Positions 36,377-46,142 of a stretch of DNA of 64,000 nucleotides are shown here, piece by piece; the stretch's first letter is position 1, and the number at the start of each line of letters is the position of its first letter. The DNA is from Nostoc desertorum CM1-VF14 (lineage in GTDB: Bacteria > Cyanobacteriota > Cyanobacteriia > Cyanobacteriales > Nostocaceae). The notes below the pieces were generated by a model. That model searched no databases and was not told the DNA's origin. It saw only the letters and a list, made by a program, of their open reading frames with translations. The position numbers were made by a program, and so were the translations under genes. Where the stretch lies: the NCBI GenBank assembly GCA_019359245.1, contig JAHHHR010000008.1, positions 62,001-126,000 on the forward strand, in the 5' to 3' direction.

Positions 36377-37041
36377 TTTCTAATTTTCCTATGGTGTACT
36401 GTGGGCGTTAGTTGTTTCCAATTTTACAAGCATTCCGATCTTACATGATTTAACATTTATTTTTCCTCAAATTATGAAGTTTAGCAAAGTTCTATACTAC
36501 ACATAAATTTGTATTAATTTAAGTTAACAAAACATTAATATTTCTTTAATTAGGTATTTATGGTTAGAGAAACTAGGTTTCGAGCTTTTTAACCAGAACT
36601 GCTACATTCTTCCTTAAGTTTTTCCATACTATAGGAATCTGCTTTGATTTCTGTTCGTTCAGCGCTGCGTAGCCATACTTATGTGCGTGGTGCGCTTTCG
36701 CGTCTCTGAAAGAGAAGCCTCTCTACAAAGAGAAGCGTCTCGCAGAGAAGTGCGATAGGCAAAGATTGGGGAGTAGGGAGTAGGAAATCAGCCTTTTCGA
36801 GTTGTACGGGGTTTTTTCAAAAACCCAATATGAGTACTATATCTCCATACTATCAATTATCAGTTTGAGTAATCTAGTATAAATGCTAGACAATGCTTGG
36901 TAGCATACCGCTCTTTAATCGCTATGGTCAGAGTAAAATCTGAATCCCTTACCCAGGCAGAGTTTTGCTCACTAAACATTAATTCAGACGATATCTAAAG
37001 TAAGCTTTGCTAAGGTAACGAGGTCATTTAAGGAACAAAAT

Positions 37042-37067
37042 CCCCTCCAGATAGAAATTAGGAGGGG
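37042..37067 (-). terminator. Terminator-like hairpin downstream of the GloVer gene
   Basis: CCCCTCC/GGAGGGG form a 7-base GC-rich stem with a 12-base loop. On the minus strand the stem is followed by ATTTTGTT. It lies about 140 bases after the GloVer-protein stop. Confidence 0.6.
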
Positions 37068-37105
37068 TTTATGCTGAATGGAATTATTACTATCTAGTGT
37101 CTATG

Positions 37106-37148
37106 ATTACTTTCAGATAGTCGCACTTCCTGACTATCTGAAAGTAAT
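37106..37148. repeat. Perfect 17-base inverted repeat
   Basis: ATTACTTTCAGATAGTC at 37106-37122 is repeated in inverse form at 37132-37148 with a 9-base loop. The stem is not followed by a T tract on either strand, so it may be a palindromic repeat element or a protein-binding site. Confidence 0.85.
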
Positions 37149-37210
37149 AAATCAACATTTTTCAAATCTAGGTTCTACTATTTATTTTGCATTGCAGATT
37201 ATATTTGAGG

Positions 37211-38467
37211 CTACGGTGTAAATTTAAACACCGTTCCTCGACCAGAAGCGCCACCAGCAGAGGCAGTACCGTAATAATCAGTACCGACTGAAATTAGTGT
37301 GGACTCTGGCGTTGCTCCATTGGTGTTAGTACCCGCTGTACCACTAGTGGCATTAAAACTAATTAACTGGGTGATAGTTGAAGTAGTTCCAACATTCAGT
37401 CGATAGACAACTCCTTTGTTATTAGCCCCGCCAGTTGAAGTTGTGCCATAAAAGATACCACTACTTGCTCCTGGTGTAAGCGCAGCCTTTGGGTTGGCTC
37501 CATTAGCACCATTAAAACTGGCAACTAAAACGGGCGCACCAATAGGATTGGTAGCTGTTCCAATGGGAACCCTAAATATAGTGCCTACATTATTAGCTCC
37601 ACCTAGCCTAGTAGTACCGTAGAGGAATCCGTCAGATACAATCAATGCAGACTCTGGACTTGCCCCATTAGCACCAGTAAAGCTAGAAAAGCTATATCTA
37701 GTAGCAATAGGATTAGTAGGAGTGTACTTGAATACAACTCCCCTATTACTTGCTCCACCTAGAGAAGCAGTGCCGTAGTAGCTTCCATTGGTAGTCACCA
37801 ATTGCAATCTTGCTAATGGAGTTGCTCCATTACTACCTGTGAAGTTTATTACAGTAGTGACTGGGCTGCCACCCAGTGGAACATTGAATATAGTTCCTTT
37901 ACTACTAGCTCCACCTGCCGAGGTTGTCCCCCACAAAACATTGCCAGTGCTGTCTGGAATCAGCCGACCTGCTGGGTTAGCTCCATTACCGATGCCAGTG
38001 AAATTCACAAGAGTTGTCAGACCTGTAAAAGCTGGTGATGCCAAACTAAATAATGTGCCAAGGTTACTTGTGCCACCTGTAAAGGTCAGACCGTATAAGT
38101 TGCCATTGTTTGCCTGGAATAATCTAGCGATTGGATTAATGCCTCTGTTGGGCAATGCTGTTCCTGTAAAGTTGATCAGTGTGGTCAAAGTATTGAAACC
38201 GCCACCACTCAACTTGAACGCAGTTCCGTTGTTAGATAAACCACCAGCAGAAGTAGTTCCATAAAGATTGAGATCCTTACCCTGAAGTACGCCAGCCCTT
38301 GGCGCAGCTCCGTTAGCACCGTTGAAATTTACAACAGTAGTCAATGATGGAGCAGCTTGAGCTTGTTGCAAAGGCAATACTAATGAAGAAGCTAAAGCAG
38401 CCAGCGAAGTTAAAATTGATACCCTGCTTTTGCTTGGGCGTTGTTTGCAGAGATTATTCTTGTTCAT
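37211..38467 (-). CDS. Secreted GloVer-repeat protein
   Basis: The 418-residue protein has a signal peptide (about residues 17-39, ending AQAA). The rest is a tandem array of roughly 45- to 55-residue units, each with LYGTTSAGGxxNxGTxF and a following FNGANGAxP-type motif. I recognise these as GloVer repeats (TIGR03803 type), found in secreted or surface proteins with beta-propeller-like folds. Glycine, threonine, asparagine and serine dominate. It starts at an ATG (38467). The function is unknown; a surface or extracellular role is likely. Confidence 0.8.
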   Translation of the reverse strand: MNKNNLCKQRPSKSRVSILTSLAALASSLVLPLQQAQAAPSLTTVVNFNGANGAAPRAGVLQGKDLNLYGTTSAGGLSNNGTAFKLSGGGFNTLTTLINFTGTALPNRGINPIARLFQANNGNLYGLTFTGGTSNLGTLFSLASPAFTGLTTLVNFTGIGNGANPAGRLIPDSTGNVLWGTTSAGGASSKGTIFNVPLGGSPVTTVINFTGSNGATPLARLQLVTTNGSYYGTASLGGASNRGVVFKYTPTNPIATRYSFSSFTGANGASPESALIVSDGFLYGTTRLGGANNVGTIFRVPIGTATNPIGAPVLVASFNGANGANPKAALTPGASSGIFYGTTSTGGANNKGVVYRLNVGTTSTITQLISFNATSGTAGTNTNGATPESTLISVGTDYYGTASAGGASGRGTVFKFTP

Positions 38468-38918
38468 TTAAAACCTAGAAAGAATTTGATGTGGCTGGAT
38501 ATAGTGCTTAAGTCAATAACGTAAAATGACCTCGTTTATGACTTTGTTCAGTAGCATAAATAACTTTTATTTTTTTGGATGTCGTGAGCAACACAAAAAA
38601 TCCGAAATTTTAGCAAAATTAGGCTTTTTTATTACTCCTGTGAGAGGATAATCTAAAATATTCCTACAAAAGCAGTTTTACAAAACATATTTAATGATTA
38701 CTCTAATTAAATAGGCAACTGCGATCGCAGTTGCCTATCTAATCAACCCTTGATCTTGTCAAATTAAAGGTGTCCAACCCATCCACCCTCAAGAAGCTTG
38801 GGTTAAGCCCAAAATCCTTTGTAGAGATGCTTATAAAGTGCATACACTCTACTAAATACTTATTAAAATCTCTAAAAAAAGCTTAATTAAGAACAACCAT
38901 ATATACGCGAAAGTTTAT

Positions 38919-39000
38919 GGATGAGAGACGCCCCGATGCTGTTGACAGTTAACAGTCTTTCCTGTTATTCCATCCCCTTTTAGGGGTGGGATGAGCTTAA
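38919..39000. repeat. 82-base dispersed repeat, copy A
   Basis: This copy begins GGATGAGAGACGCCCCGATG and ends with a hairpin-like CATCCCCTTTTAGGGGTGGG. It aligns without gaps to copy B (55422-55503); my hand count finds 14 mismatches, about 83 percent identity. Confidence 0.8.
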
Positions 39001-39228
39001 CGGCGCGATGTTTGGCAGCGAAGCGATCGCGGTTTTAGTAAGCTAATCGTCATTTAAATAGCACCATTTTCATGGTAATTAGGATTTATGCATTGACAAG
39101 AAATACCAAATATGAATCAAGATTAAAAACCATTTCTTGCTATTTGAATTTTTTATGCTATTCTCAATCAGTTATCTACTGAGGTTGCAGTTGCACTTTC
39201 TGTACAATTAGAGCAAATTTCTACATAG

Positions 39229-39402
39229 ATAGTTTTTCGTGGTTTATACCATTTTTCTCGTGCTGTCCTATATGATGAAGCCAATGATGTTGTTACCTGT
39301 CTCGTTGAACATCACAAACTTCTAGGTTTAGTTAAACAAAAGCGTAAGCGCCATCGACAGATTGACGCTTACACCCAACAAATTTGGGTTTTATCTTCTT
39401 AA
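39229..39402 (+). pseudogene. Remnant coding frame of unknown origin
   Basis: An open frame after an in-frame TAG reads FRGLYHFSRAVLYDEANDVV, then HHKLLGLVKQKRKRHRQIDA, then a normal TAA. It has no start codon at its left end, and the composition is coding-like. I do not recognise it. It may be the tail of a degraded gene, possibly a mobile element. Confidence 0.3.
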
Positions 39403-39470
39403 GTTGACACCAATGAGCAATGCTGTGCCCCTACGGGTGTAACTCACGTAAACGAGAACCGCTATAATTT

Positions 39471-40280
39471 TCACCTGAGAAACTCTGAAGGAGTCACATA
39501 GGCATTCGTTTGCCTATTTTTAATCGGTGGAGGTAAGGTACTTTTAGAAGCTATGGATTGCGGCGAAATTTGATATCGGTTTCCCCAACCACCATTCAAG
39601 TCTTCCGGTTGCGGACGAGGTGGTACTGTTTTCCCCGCAGGTAGAGGTATTGTTAAGGTTTGGCTAACTTGTAAATACTTTTCACCTTCGTTAGTAAAGC
39701 GAATCAACTTGCTTTCAAGCGTGTCAAATTGTTGATTTTCTAACTTTAACTTTTGAGAGTTTTGATTATCTGGCTGTTCCCACTGACTGGCAGGATCGAA
39801 AATAGCTACAAATGTAACACCATCTTCTGGAAACAGTCGTATTTGTGCTGGATTTGCTTGCCAGACTTCTTGAAAACTACCATCGGGTGAAACTTGCCAC
39901 AGATTCAGTGCAGCCTCCCATTGTCCCTGTTTGACTTCCACAATTTGACGAGCCAGAATTGAACGGTTAGTATTCGTGTCTGAATTCAGTAAAGCTTCTG
40001 TTTGTCCTGATACTGGATGCAAATAACGCACAGCGGCCACTGTAATCTTGCTAGACTCCGGTAGATTAGTACTACCGACGATATTGTATACACCTTTACT
40101 TGATATAGGTTGTACATCTCCAATTTTCATCTCCACTTTTTCTTGTGCTTTTTGAACACAGCCATAACTGGCAACTAAAAGCATTAGACAAATGCCTGCC
40201 TGGAGATTAATAGTAGATAGAGCTTTAAATATAGGCAAAAAACTCTTTAAATCAATAATATTCATAATAAATGGCAACAT
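39471..40280 (-). CDS. Putative lipoprotein divergent from the cellulose cluster
   Basis: The 269-residue product has an N-terminal hydrophobic segment (about residues 25-40, INLQAGICLMLLVASYGC) ending in a possible lipobox with cysteine at 41. The rest is soluble and proline/serine-rich toward the end. I do not recognise a family. The start is ATG 40280, with a second ATG at 40265. It is divergent from the outer-membrane barrel gene, with 199 bases between, and may share control with the cellulose genes. Confidence 0.55.
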   Translation of the reverse strand: MLPFIMNIIDLKSFLPIFKALSTINLQAGICLMLLVASYGCVQKAQEKVEMKIGDVQPISSKGVYNIVGSTNLPESSKITVAAVRYLHPVSGQTEALLNSDTNTNRSILARQIVEVKQGQWEAALNLWQVSPDGSFQEVWQANPAQIRLFPEDGVTFVAIFDPASQWEQPDNQNSQKLKLENQQFDTLESKLIRFTNEGEKYLQVSQTLTIPLPAGKTVPPRPQPEDLNGGWGNRYQISPQSIASKSTLPPPIKNRQTNAYVTPSEFLR

Positions 40281-40479
40281 TTTAGGTTTATTTATAAACT
40301 TAGCTCAGTTTTTTACCTATTATGCCCACTTTAGTTTTAAAAATAACAATTTTTATCGACTCTTAATCAAATAATTGAAAATTAAGAATTTTGTTGGATC
40401 TAGTGGTTAATACTCATTAACTTTGCTAAGGTAGCGACATTCAATAATCTAAATATATAGTTGTTATTTAACTAGGCTG

Positions 40480-42237
40480 ATGAGGCAAACAGTACTCGAT
40501 TGTTATAAATTTACTTTTTCAAGCCAGTACCATAAAGTTTATCCACTGCTTTGCATTGTCGTCGTCTCGATTTCCTGGGTACTGGCAGTGAGCGAAAAGT
40601 CTTCAGCTCAAGTTAACCCATCTCAGCTACAGACTATCGACTACCAATTAGGTTTAGCAGAACCGCTACCAGCGCCTAAATTACCTGTCAATAAAAGTCA
40701 ATTGCAGTCAGGATCGCAGACATTGCCTCCTGCACGCGTAACGACTGGTGTAGCAACTGCACCGATCGCTAATCCAGTGTCCAAAGTTGTGGAACCCAAA
40801 CCAGTCAACGATCTCCAACAGTTGGAGAGTGTCTTCATCCAGGAACAGGTAACTGGAAAAGCCCCGGCAGCAGCACGTAGTTCTGTTGCACCACAAGTGG
40901 CAGCAGGTGGGGACACTTCTGATTTGAATTTAGGATTTCAGGGACAGATGAACGGCTCAAAGCCATCAAGTGGTTCAGCACCGCTGCCACCACTCGCCAA
41001 CTCGACTGCAACGCAAGAATTCACTGCACCAGCAGCACCAACTTTTAATCAACTACTAAGTTCTCAAACAGCACCCCTGCCACCACTTCCCAACTCGACT
41101 GCAACGCAAGAATTCACTGCACCAGCAGCACCAACTTTTAATCAACAATTACTCGAGCCACAGACAACACCATCAGTTCCTACTACGGCTCCCGCTCCAG
41201 TACCAGTTACCCAATCGGTAACTACTCAACAACGCCGTCAACTCAATAGCAGTAGTTTAAGGGAACCCTCTTTACAATTCCAAGGAGTTTATATCACCCA
41301 AGGCGGTGATACCTCGGCGCGGGCGAGAGTTAGCGGCATCTATCCACTGTCTCCTCAAGCTTTGGTTGGAGCAACCCTGGACTTAACCAGCCAAGGCAGC
41401 AGCTTGGATGACTCCCGAAACGAGGGTTTGAACATTAACGAGCTTTATTTGGCAACTTCACTAGGAGGAGTACCTAATCTGCGGTTTGTGATCGGTCAAA
41501 TAGATTTAACATCTTATTTTGATCGCAACAGCTTTGCTAAAGATGGAGCCAGTCAATTCTTTAATCCGGTGTTTCAAACCAACCCAGCACTGGCGGCGAC
41601 AGGGATTAGTTCACGCACTGGTTTATTAGCCGATTGGAGTGTTACTGACAACATTGAAGCGAAAGCGGCAGTCTTTTCGTCAGCAGACAAAATTGGTGAC
41701 TTCTCTTTAGATGGATTTGCTGGCGAAATCGGTATCCGTTACGGCAATGCGATTATTCGTGGTACTTATGCCAGCGATCGCGATGCCGGTGTCCGTGATA
41801 GCTTTCTTGAAAGCTTTAGCATTGCCAGAGGCAACAATCAATTTGGCCCTGATGAAAACGATCGCGAAGAAGCATACGGTGTCAACGCCGAAGTCTTTAT
41901 TCCTAATCTGAAATTAGGTTTGTTTGGGCGCTATGGTCGTTACGAAAATCGCACTTTAGGAGAGGGTGCAAATACTTACGTTTTGGGAGCTAGTTTCTTG
42001 GATCTGTTTACCCCAGATGACCGACTCGGAATAGCTTATGGGCGCGCTCTCTCTAACGATCGCCTGCGTCGTGGAGAGCGTCCCGATGTATTGGAAATGT
42101 TCTATGATTTTAAATTTATTTCCAATCTACGGATAGGCTTTTCGGTTCAAGCACGTGATGATTTCTCAGAGACAGTCTTCGGTATCAGGGTGAAATCAGA
42201 ATTTGATGTGACTCCCACAGGGAGAATTACTCAATGA
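40480..42237 (+). CDS. Outer-membrane beta-barrel protein of the cellulose cluster
   Basis: The 585-residue protein has a signal peptide (about residues 22-43, ending SSAQ), then a long proline/alanine/serine/threonine-rich region (about 45-260). A C-terminal domain of about 330 residues follows with alternating short hydrophobic strands and aromatic girdles (for example LKLGLFGRYGRYE). This is a porin-like or barrel plan. Two 31-residue direct repeats, starting PLPPLxNSTATQEFTAPAAP, lie at 40981-41166. Its stop overlaps the start of the next gene. It probably acts as the outer-membrane export pore that BcsC normally provides. Confidence 0.6.
   Translation: MRQTVLDCYKFTFSSQYHKVYPLLCIVVVSISWVLAVSEKSSAQVNPSQLQTIDYQLGLAEPLPAPKLPVNKSQLQSGSQTLPPARVTTGVATAPIANPVSKVVEPKPVNDLQQLESVFIQEQVTGKAPAAARSSVAPQVAAGGDTSDLNLGFQGQMNGSKPSSGSAPLPPLANSTATQEFTAPAAPTFNQLLSSQTAPLPPLPNSTATQEFTAPAAPTFNQQLLEPQTTPSVPTTAPAPVPVTQSVTTQQRRQLNSSSLREPSLQFQGVYITQGGDTSARARVSGIYPLSPQALVGATLDLTSQGSSLDDSRNEGLNINELYLATSLGGVPNLRFVIGQIDLTSYFDRNSFAKDGASQFFNPVFQTNPALAATGISSRTGLLADWSVTDNIEAKAAVFSSADKIGDFSLDGFAGEIGIRYGNAIIRGTYASDRDAGVRDSFLESFSIARGNNQFGPDENDREEAYGVNAEVFIPNLKLGLFGRYGRYENRTLGEGANTYVLGASFLDLFTPDDRLGIAYGRALSNDRLRRGERPDVLEMFYDFKFISNLRIGFSVQARDDFSETVFGIRVKSEFDVTPTGRITQ
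40981..41166 (+). repeat. Two 93-base in-frame repeats in the barrel-protein gene
   Basis: Two adjacent 93-base units (starting at 40981 and 41074) encode near-identical 31-residue segments in the proline-rich region. The first about 60 bases of each are almost the same, so the duplication appears recent. Confidence 0.75.
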
Positions 42238-44591
42238 GTCAAAACAATATAGATAAAAGGCAAAAGGTAAAAGCTAAAAAAATTCAATATCGTTCTCTTT
42301 TTATTTGTTCATTTTTCCTTTTTACTTCCTTGGTAACTGTGTCGTCCTTGGGCAGTATTGCCCCTGCTCAAGCACAGAACTTATCAGCATCGGCACAAAA
42401 AGGTTTTGCATTTTTAAAAAAAGGCTTTATCAATGATGCGATCGCAGCCTTCCAACAAGCCCTTAAAAGTCAACCGCAATCTTCGCAAGTTAGGTTAGGA
42501 TTAGCGATCGCCTATCGTCGAGCCGGACGTATTCCCGAAGCTTGGAGTGCTTATCAACAAGTACTGACAGTAGACTCCAACAACCAATTAGCTTTAAAGA
42601 CAGTTGGTCTATTGGCTACTTATCGTCCTGAGTGGAACTTAAAAGGGATTGAGGCTCTAACAACTTTCTTAGACTTAAATCCTAATGACTCAGAAGGTCG
42701 TGGTTACCGTGCTCTACTTTACTCTTATCAAGGACAATTAAGCGAGTCTTTGGCAGACTACCAAATAGCGCTGAACAACAACCCCACACCAGAGACAGTC
42801 ATTGGTGCAGCTCAAACTTATAGTTACAGTGGGGATTTTCCTAAAGCACTGGAGTTGTTTAATCGCTATCGCTCGACTGGCAAAGCCATTACAGGCTATG
42901 CAGCAGTAGCCTACGGTCGCACCTTACGAGAAACAGGCAATCCTGCGGGAGCAGTACAGGTGTTAGAAGCGCAATTGCAGCGCTCCAATAAACTTGACCA
43001 GATAGAGTTTGAAACTCGTAAAGAACTGGCTGTAGCATATCTTGTCAATCAACAACAAGCTCAAGCATTGGCGATTTTAGATGTATTACAGGGAAGGCCA
43101 GAGGCGATTTTGCCCTTAGCGCGATCGCTCAATGAAATTCGCAAGTACACCAATAACCCCACCCTCACCCAGCAAGTCTTTAATCTTTACCGTCAAGCAC
43201 TCCAAACCGATCCCAACCCTTCCCCCAAACTACTGCGCGAAGTCGCTGATGTCTTTACTGGGTTCCCCGAAGGACGACAAACAGCACTGCAACTGTATCA
43301 ACGGGTGGCCTTAGAATTTCCCAACGATCAAAGTCTGGTGGTGCAGCAATTGGCTTTGGAAAATCAGCTAGGTTTGCTCGGTAAAAATGACTTGAAACAG
43401 CGTTTGGCTACTGCAATACAATCAGCGCCGAGCGATCGCGTCCAGTTGCAACAGCTAGCTAATGCCTTAGTAAACATTGATGCTCCCGATCCAGAATTTT
43501 TACCTATGTACCAAAATCTTTTACAAATGGGGGTTAACGTACCGTTTTTGAATTTCCGGGTAGCGCAGATGTATGTGCAGCGCCAAGATTTGAATGGGGC
43601 AAGGCAAGCCTTGGCAGCTTACACAGCTACCGCCGCAGGTACTAAAGACCTTACACCCCAGTTATTAGCAGCAGAAATTGAGCGTCGTGAGGGTAGTCTC
43701 GAAGCGAGTGCCCAACGTTACCAAGCTGTGCTTGCTAGTAAGCCAAATAGTAGCGATATTATTGATGCTACTTTGGGCGGACTGGCTGGAGTGCGACTGC
43801 AACAAAAGCGTTTTGATGAGGCTGTGACAGTTTATGACCAATTGATCGCTCGCAATCCTCAAAATTTGTCGACTCAATTAGGGCGTGCTAGTATCGCCTA
43901 TCAAGCCAAGCGAATCTCCCAACCAGAAGCAGAGGCAGTTCTCAACAATTGGTTAGCTACACAACCTGCAACCAATACTCCTCCAGAACTATATAGTTTG
44001 TTAGGAGCACTGCCTACTGATCCGCAAAAAGAAGCTTTATATACTTATCTGCTAGAAGCTGACCCTAGTTCCATACCATTACAACTGCGCCTATTACAGG
44101 TGATAGCAAAACGTAATCCTGCTCAAGCACAAGCGCGGATGAAGCAGTTAATTGCTCGTATTCCCAAAACTTCTGACTCATACCAGTTGCAGGCAGAGTT
44201 GGCTCGATCTGTAGGTGATTTGAATTTGGCTAGCAATACCTATGAGAATATTTTGGCGCAGCAGCCAGATAACATCGATGCCCTAGCAGCCTTGGGCGGA
44301 ATTCGCTTTGAACAACGCCGCTTTGAATCGGCACAGGAGATTTATGCTCAAGTGTTGGCACAAAAACCGGAAGACAAAGGCACACGCCGCGCCCTTGCTG
44401 GATTGAATGCAATTTTAGATCAGCCTTTGACAGCACTGGCACAGCTAGAACAACTGCAATTAGAAGCAGCCGCAGAAGGAGGAAGCGATAGCGATGCAGC
44501 TCGGCAAATACAGCAAATCCAAACAGACTTTCTGCTACGACGGGGATTTCAACCTCCTTGGGAAGACTATCAACGCCGAAACAGAAATTAG
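42234..44591 (+). CDS. TPR-repeat periplasmic protein (BcsC TPR-like)
   Basis: The 785-residue protein has a signal peptide (about residues 20-45, ending PAQAQ) and then TPR-type helices through nearly the whole length, such as GFAFLKKGFINDAIAAFQQA and GLAIAYRRAGRIPEAWSAY. In BcsC proteins a TPR tail is followed by an outer-membrane barrel. Here no barrel is present, and the TPR protein follows a separate barrel gene. Its ATG overlaps the upstream TGA (ATGA). The predicted role is a periplasmic scaffold for beta-glucan export. Confidence 0.75.
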   Translation: MSQNNIDKRQKVKAKKIQYRSLFICSFFLFTSLVTVSSLGSIAPAQAQNLSASAQKGFAFLKKGFINDAIAAFQQALKSQPQSSQVRLGLAIAYRRAGRIPEAWSAYQQVLTVDSNNQLALKTVGLLATYRPEWNLKGIEALTTFLDLNPNDSEGRGYRALLYSYQGQLSESLADYQIALNNNPTPETVIGAAQTYSYSGDFPKALELFNRYRSTGKAITGYAAVAYGRTLRETGNPAGAVQVLEAQLQRSNKLDQIEFETRKELAVAYLVNQQQAQALAILDVLQGRPEAILPLARSLNEIRKYTNNPTLTQQVFNLYRQALQTDPNPSPKLLREVADVFTGFPEGRQTALQLYQRVALEFPNDQSLVVQQLALENQLGLLGKNDLKQRLATAIQSAPSDRVQLQQLANALVNIDAPDPEFLPMYQNLLQMGVNVPFLNFRVAQMYVQRQDLNGARQALAAYTATAAGTKDLTPQLLAAEIERREGSLEASAQRYQAVLASKPNSSDIIDATLGGLAGVRLQQKRFDEAVTVYDQLIARNPQNLSTQLGRASIAYQAKRISQPEAEAVLNNWLATQPATNTPPELYSLLGALPTDPQKEALYTYLLEADPSSIPLQLRLLQVIAKRNPAQAQARMKQLIARIPKTSDSYQLQAELARSVGDLNLASNTYENILAQQPDNIDALAALGGIRFEQRRFESAQEIYAQVLAQKPEDKGTRRALAGLNAILDQPLTALAQLEQLQLEAAAEGGSDSDAARQIQQIQTDFLLRRGFQPPWEDYQRRNRN

Positions 44592-44716
44592 CGATCGCTT
44601 AACTTTCTTCATAAAGGTTAATTTTCAACAACTACAAGGGAACAATAAGGGTACGGAGATGACATTCTTGTGCTATCACCATCAGCTAATTTTTTACAAA
44701 TCAAATTGTTCTTAGG

Positions 44717-45976
44717 ATGTGGCACTTCCCAAGAGTGGCAGCTATTGCCAGCCTAATTGGTTTATCTGCCTGTATCTCTAGTTACTCGGCAGCAAACCCC
44801 AAAACGCCGGATGAGCAAACTCCGGTGGCAAACGTCCCCACTGAAGGTAGTAGTCAAAATTTCACTGGATTATTAGTTGATCTCCCTAAATCCACCCCCA
44901 ACCGGGAATTACTAGCCCAAAGTTGGGATAGCTACCGCCAAAGATTTATTCAGTCAGATGGGCGGGTGATTGATTACGAAGCAAGCGATCGCTCAACTAG
45001 TGAAGGTCAAGCTTATGCTTTGCTAAGAGCAGTACTGATTAATGATCCGGCAACCTTTGCCCTGACCTTAAACTGGTCAGAAAATAACCTCCAGCGCCAA
45101 GCAGCTGGTAAACGCACAGATAGTTTGTGGGCTTGGAAGTGGGGACGAAAGGAAGATGGTAACTGGGGTATCATCGACACCAACTTTGCCAGTGATGGAG
45201 ATATAGATGCGATTACTGCCCTGATTTTAGCATCACGGCGTTGGAATCGTCCCGAATACCTGGAACTGGCAAAAGTTAAACTGCAAGATTTGTGGAACTT
45301 GTCCACCATCTTAGAACCGCAAGGTAAGCGCTACCTGTTACCAGGGCCTGTAGCTGCATTTGTCCCAAATGCATCTACCCTTTACCTGAATCCTTCTTAT
45401 TTTGCACCCTATGCTTTTCGCATCTTTGCACAAGTTGATCCCCAACATGATTGGTTGAGTTTGGTAGACAGCAGCTATCAAGTGCTAGAAGATTCCGCCA
45501 AGCTTTCTAGCGTAGGTTTACCCAGTGATTGGGTAGCTCTAAATACCAAAACAGGAGAATGCCAAACCCTACCAGCATCTAGCACTTTAAAAAGTTTGTA
45601 TAGCTTTGATTCTTATCGAGTTTGGTGGCGTTTGTCGTTGGATGCTGCCTGGTTCAACTCACCCCAAGCGCAGCGCTATCTAGTGAAATCTACTAAGCAC
45701 CTGCAAAAACTGTGGAGTAAACAATCAAGTCTACCAGCAACTATCGATCTCCAAGGGAAAGCGTTAGTGGATTACGAAGCTACATCCCAATACGCTATGT
45801 TTCATGCCGCCATGCAGTTGGTAGAACCAGCGATCGCTCAAGAAGTGCTTGTAAAAAAGATAATACCTCAATACAAGCAGGGAATTTGGGGAGACGAATC
45901 TGCTTATTATACCCAAAATTTGGCTTGGTTGGGATTGCTACCCCCAAAGACAATTCCCCAGCGACTGCTTAAATGA
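44717..45976 (+). CDS. bcsZ: GH8 endoglucanase, BcsZ-like
   Basis: The 419-residue protein has an N-terminal lipobox-like LSAC at residues 16-19, so it is probably a lipoprotein rather than free in the periplasm. The glycoside hydrolase family 8 domain has the general acid region in STSEGQAYALL and the base region in NFASDGDIDAITALILASR, plus WKWGRKEDGNW. BcsZ cuts beta-1,4-glucan and is needed for proper export and crystallinity of bacterial cellulose. It is preceded by the TPR gene and followed by bcsB. Confidence 0.88.
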   Translation: MWHFPRVAAIASLIGLSACISSYSAANPKTPDEQTPVANVPTEGSSQNFTGLLVDLPKSTPNRELLAQSWDSYRQRFIQSDGRVIDYEASDRSTSEGQAYALLRAVLINDPATFALTLNWSENNLQRQAAGKRTDSLWAWKWGRKEDGNWGIIDTNFASDGDIDAITALILASRRWNRPEYLELAKVKLQDLWNLSTILEPQGKRYLLPGPVAAFVPNASTLYLNPSYFAPYAFRIFAQVDPQHDWLSLVDSSYQVLEDSAKLSSVGLPSDWVALNTKTGECQTLPASSTLKSLYSFDSYRVWWRLSLDAAWFNSPQAQRYLVKSTKHLQKLWSKQSSLPATIDLQGKALVDYEATSQYAMFHAAMQLVEPAIAQEVLVKKIIPQYKQGIWGDESAYYTQNLAWLGLLPPKTIPQRLLK

Positions 45977-46142
45977 CATCCTCTGACGTTGAGTTAGAGC
46001 AAAGGCTTCCCAAATACCTTTTATTCCCGGTGATTTCTTTTAAAAAATCCGATGAGATGATTTTAAGTTCTAAAAGCAACAAAATACTCGTGCTTTTTAC
46101 GTAAAAAGTTTGAATAAATTAACATTACAATCACGCTCTACC

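Larger units (their letters stand above)
36377..37210. other. Intergenic region upstream of the T4SS-like cluster, 834 bases
   Basis: This non-coding stretch should hold the promoter for the minus-strand T4SS-like genes. It contains a low-complexity segment with reiterated AGAGAAGC near 36712-36755, a terminator-like hairpin at 37042-37067 and a perfect 17-base inverted repeat at 37106-37148. Confidence 0.5.
38468..39470. other. Repeat-rich intergenic region, 1003 bases
   Basis: No intact gene is seen. The region holds the GloVer-gene promoter, repeat copy A (38919-39000), HIP1 sites and a gene remnant at 39229-39402. The right end is the 3' side of the lipoprotein gene. Confidence 0.5.
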
